From: an uncultured Collinsella sp.
Lineage (GTDB): Bacteria > Actinomycetota > Coriobacteriia > Coriobacteriales > Coriobacteriaceae
Direction: 5' to 3'
Length of the DNA: 5,363 bases
Assembly: GCA_959600835.1 (NCBI GenBank)
Contig: CAUGNQ010000080.1
Location: 1 to 5,363, forward strand
Both the position numbers and the translations under genes were made by a program. Position 1 is the first letter of the stretch. The number at the start of each line of letters is the position of its first letter. Below the pieces are notes generated by a model that made no database searches, was not told where the DNA came from, and was given only the letters and a program-made list of their open reading frames with translations. Shown piece by piece: positions 5,106 to 5,363 of this stretch.

Positions 5106-5363
5106 TTAGTGATACAAACCCGGCTGGTAGTGATACTCATTGCTCACATGCGGACACAGCTGCCAAAAGGCGACAGCACTTGCCGCGGCCACGTTGAGCG
5201 AATCGACCCCGTGCGCCATCGGAATTCGCACGGCTCGGTCACAGCCCGCAATGGTCTTGGCGCCCAAGCCAGCACCCTCGGTGCCCATAAAGATTGCCAG
5301 GCGGTCAATCTCCTGCAGCGCGGAATCGTCCAACGACACCGAATCATCCGTCAATGCCATGGC
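5106..5363 (-). CDS. SpoU/TrmH family RNA methyltransferase, C-terminal part
   Basis: Only the last 85 or so codons are in the window; the frame runs open through the right edge, and the ATG at 5358-5360 is internal. SpoU/TrmH enzymes methylate 2'-O-ribose in rRNA or tRNA using S-adenosylmethionine bound in a trefoil knot. Two family motifs are clear, counted from that ATG: IFMGTEGAGL (23-32) and RIPMAHGVDSLNVAAASAV (45-63). The stretch before them, ALTDDSVSLDD, fits the strand and loop ahead of motif 2. A short tail ends at TAA 5106-5108. The target RNA (23S rRNA position or tRNA) cannot be assigned without the N-terminal half. Confidence 0.88.
   Translation of the reverse strand, partial: AMALTDDSVSLDDSALQEIDRLAIFMGTEGAGLGAKTIAGCDRAVRIPMAHGVDSLNVAAASAVAFWQLCPHVSNEYHYQPGLYH

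Overview
The window looks like chromosome from a moderately high-GC bacterium. Codon choice, an IS3-type remnant and the style of the proteins suggest an actinobacterial gut lineage such as Coriobacteriia (Collinsella-like). That placement is an inference from general resemblance; no rRNA or other marker is present to prove it.

Layout, left to right. Positions 1-578 are mobile-element debris: the 3' end of an IS3-family transposase on the minus strand (103-333), about 100 bp with nothing recognisable (334-437), and a short C-terminal scrap of a large serine recombinase on the plus strand (438-578). The scrap runs antisense into the 3' end of a DUF523-family gene (508-999, minus). Upstream of that gene, and in the same direction, is ftsH (1075-2982, minus), the membrane-bound AAA+ zinc protease. 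A 13-bp perfect-stem terminator lies between ftsH and the DUF523 gene and abuts the latter's ribosome binding site. A short divergent region (2983-3068) separates ftsH from a plus-strand corrinoid adenosyltransferase gene (cobO/btuR family, 3069-3545), whose only plausible full-length start is a CTG codon.

That gene converges on a MATE-family efflux transporter (3631-4980, minus). The gap between the two stop codons is almost entirely filled by a perfect 35-bp inverted repeat (3545-3632). Each arm is itself bounded by a 9-bp inverted repeat, so it is a nested palindrome that touches both stop codons. Upstream of the transporter, in the same direction, is the C-terminal part of a SpoU/TrmH-family RNA methyltransferase (5106 to the window edge).

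The genes do not form one pathway. FtsH does membrane protein quality control, the adenosyltransferase makes the adenosyl form of corrinoids, the MATE protein exports small molecules, and the methyltransferase modifies rRNA or tRNA. The most unusual items are the nested palindrome between the convergent genes, the CTG start of the adenosyltransferase, the hairpin placed directly against the DUF523 ribosome binding site, and the DUF523 reading frame that ends inside recombinase-derived DNA. I see no convincing new multi-gene system here.
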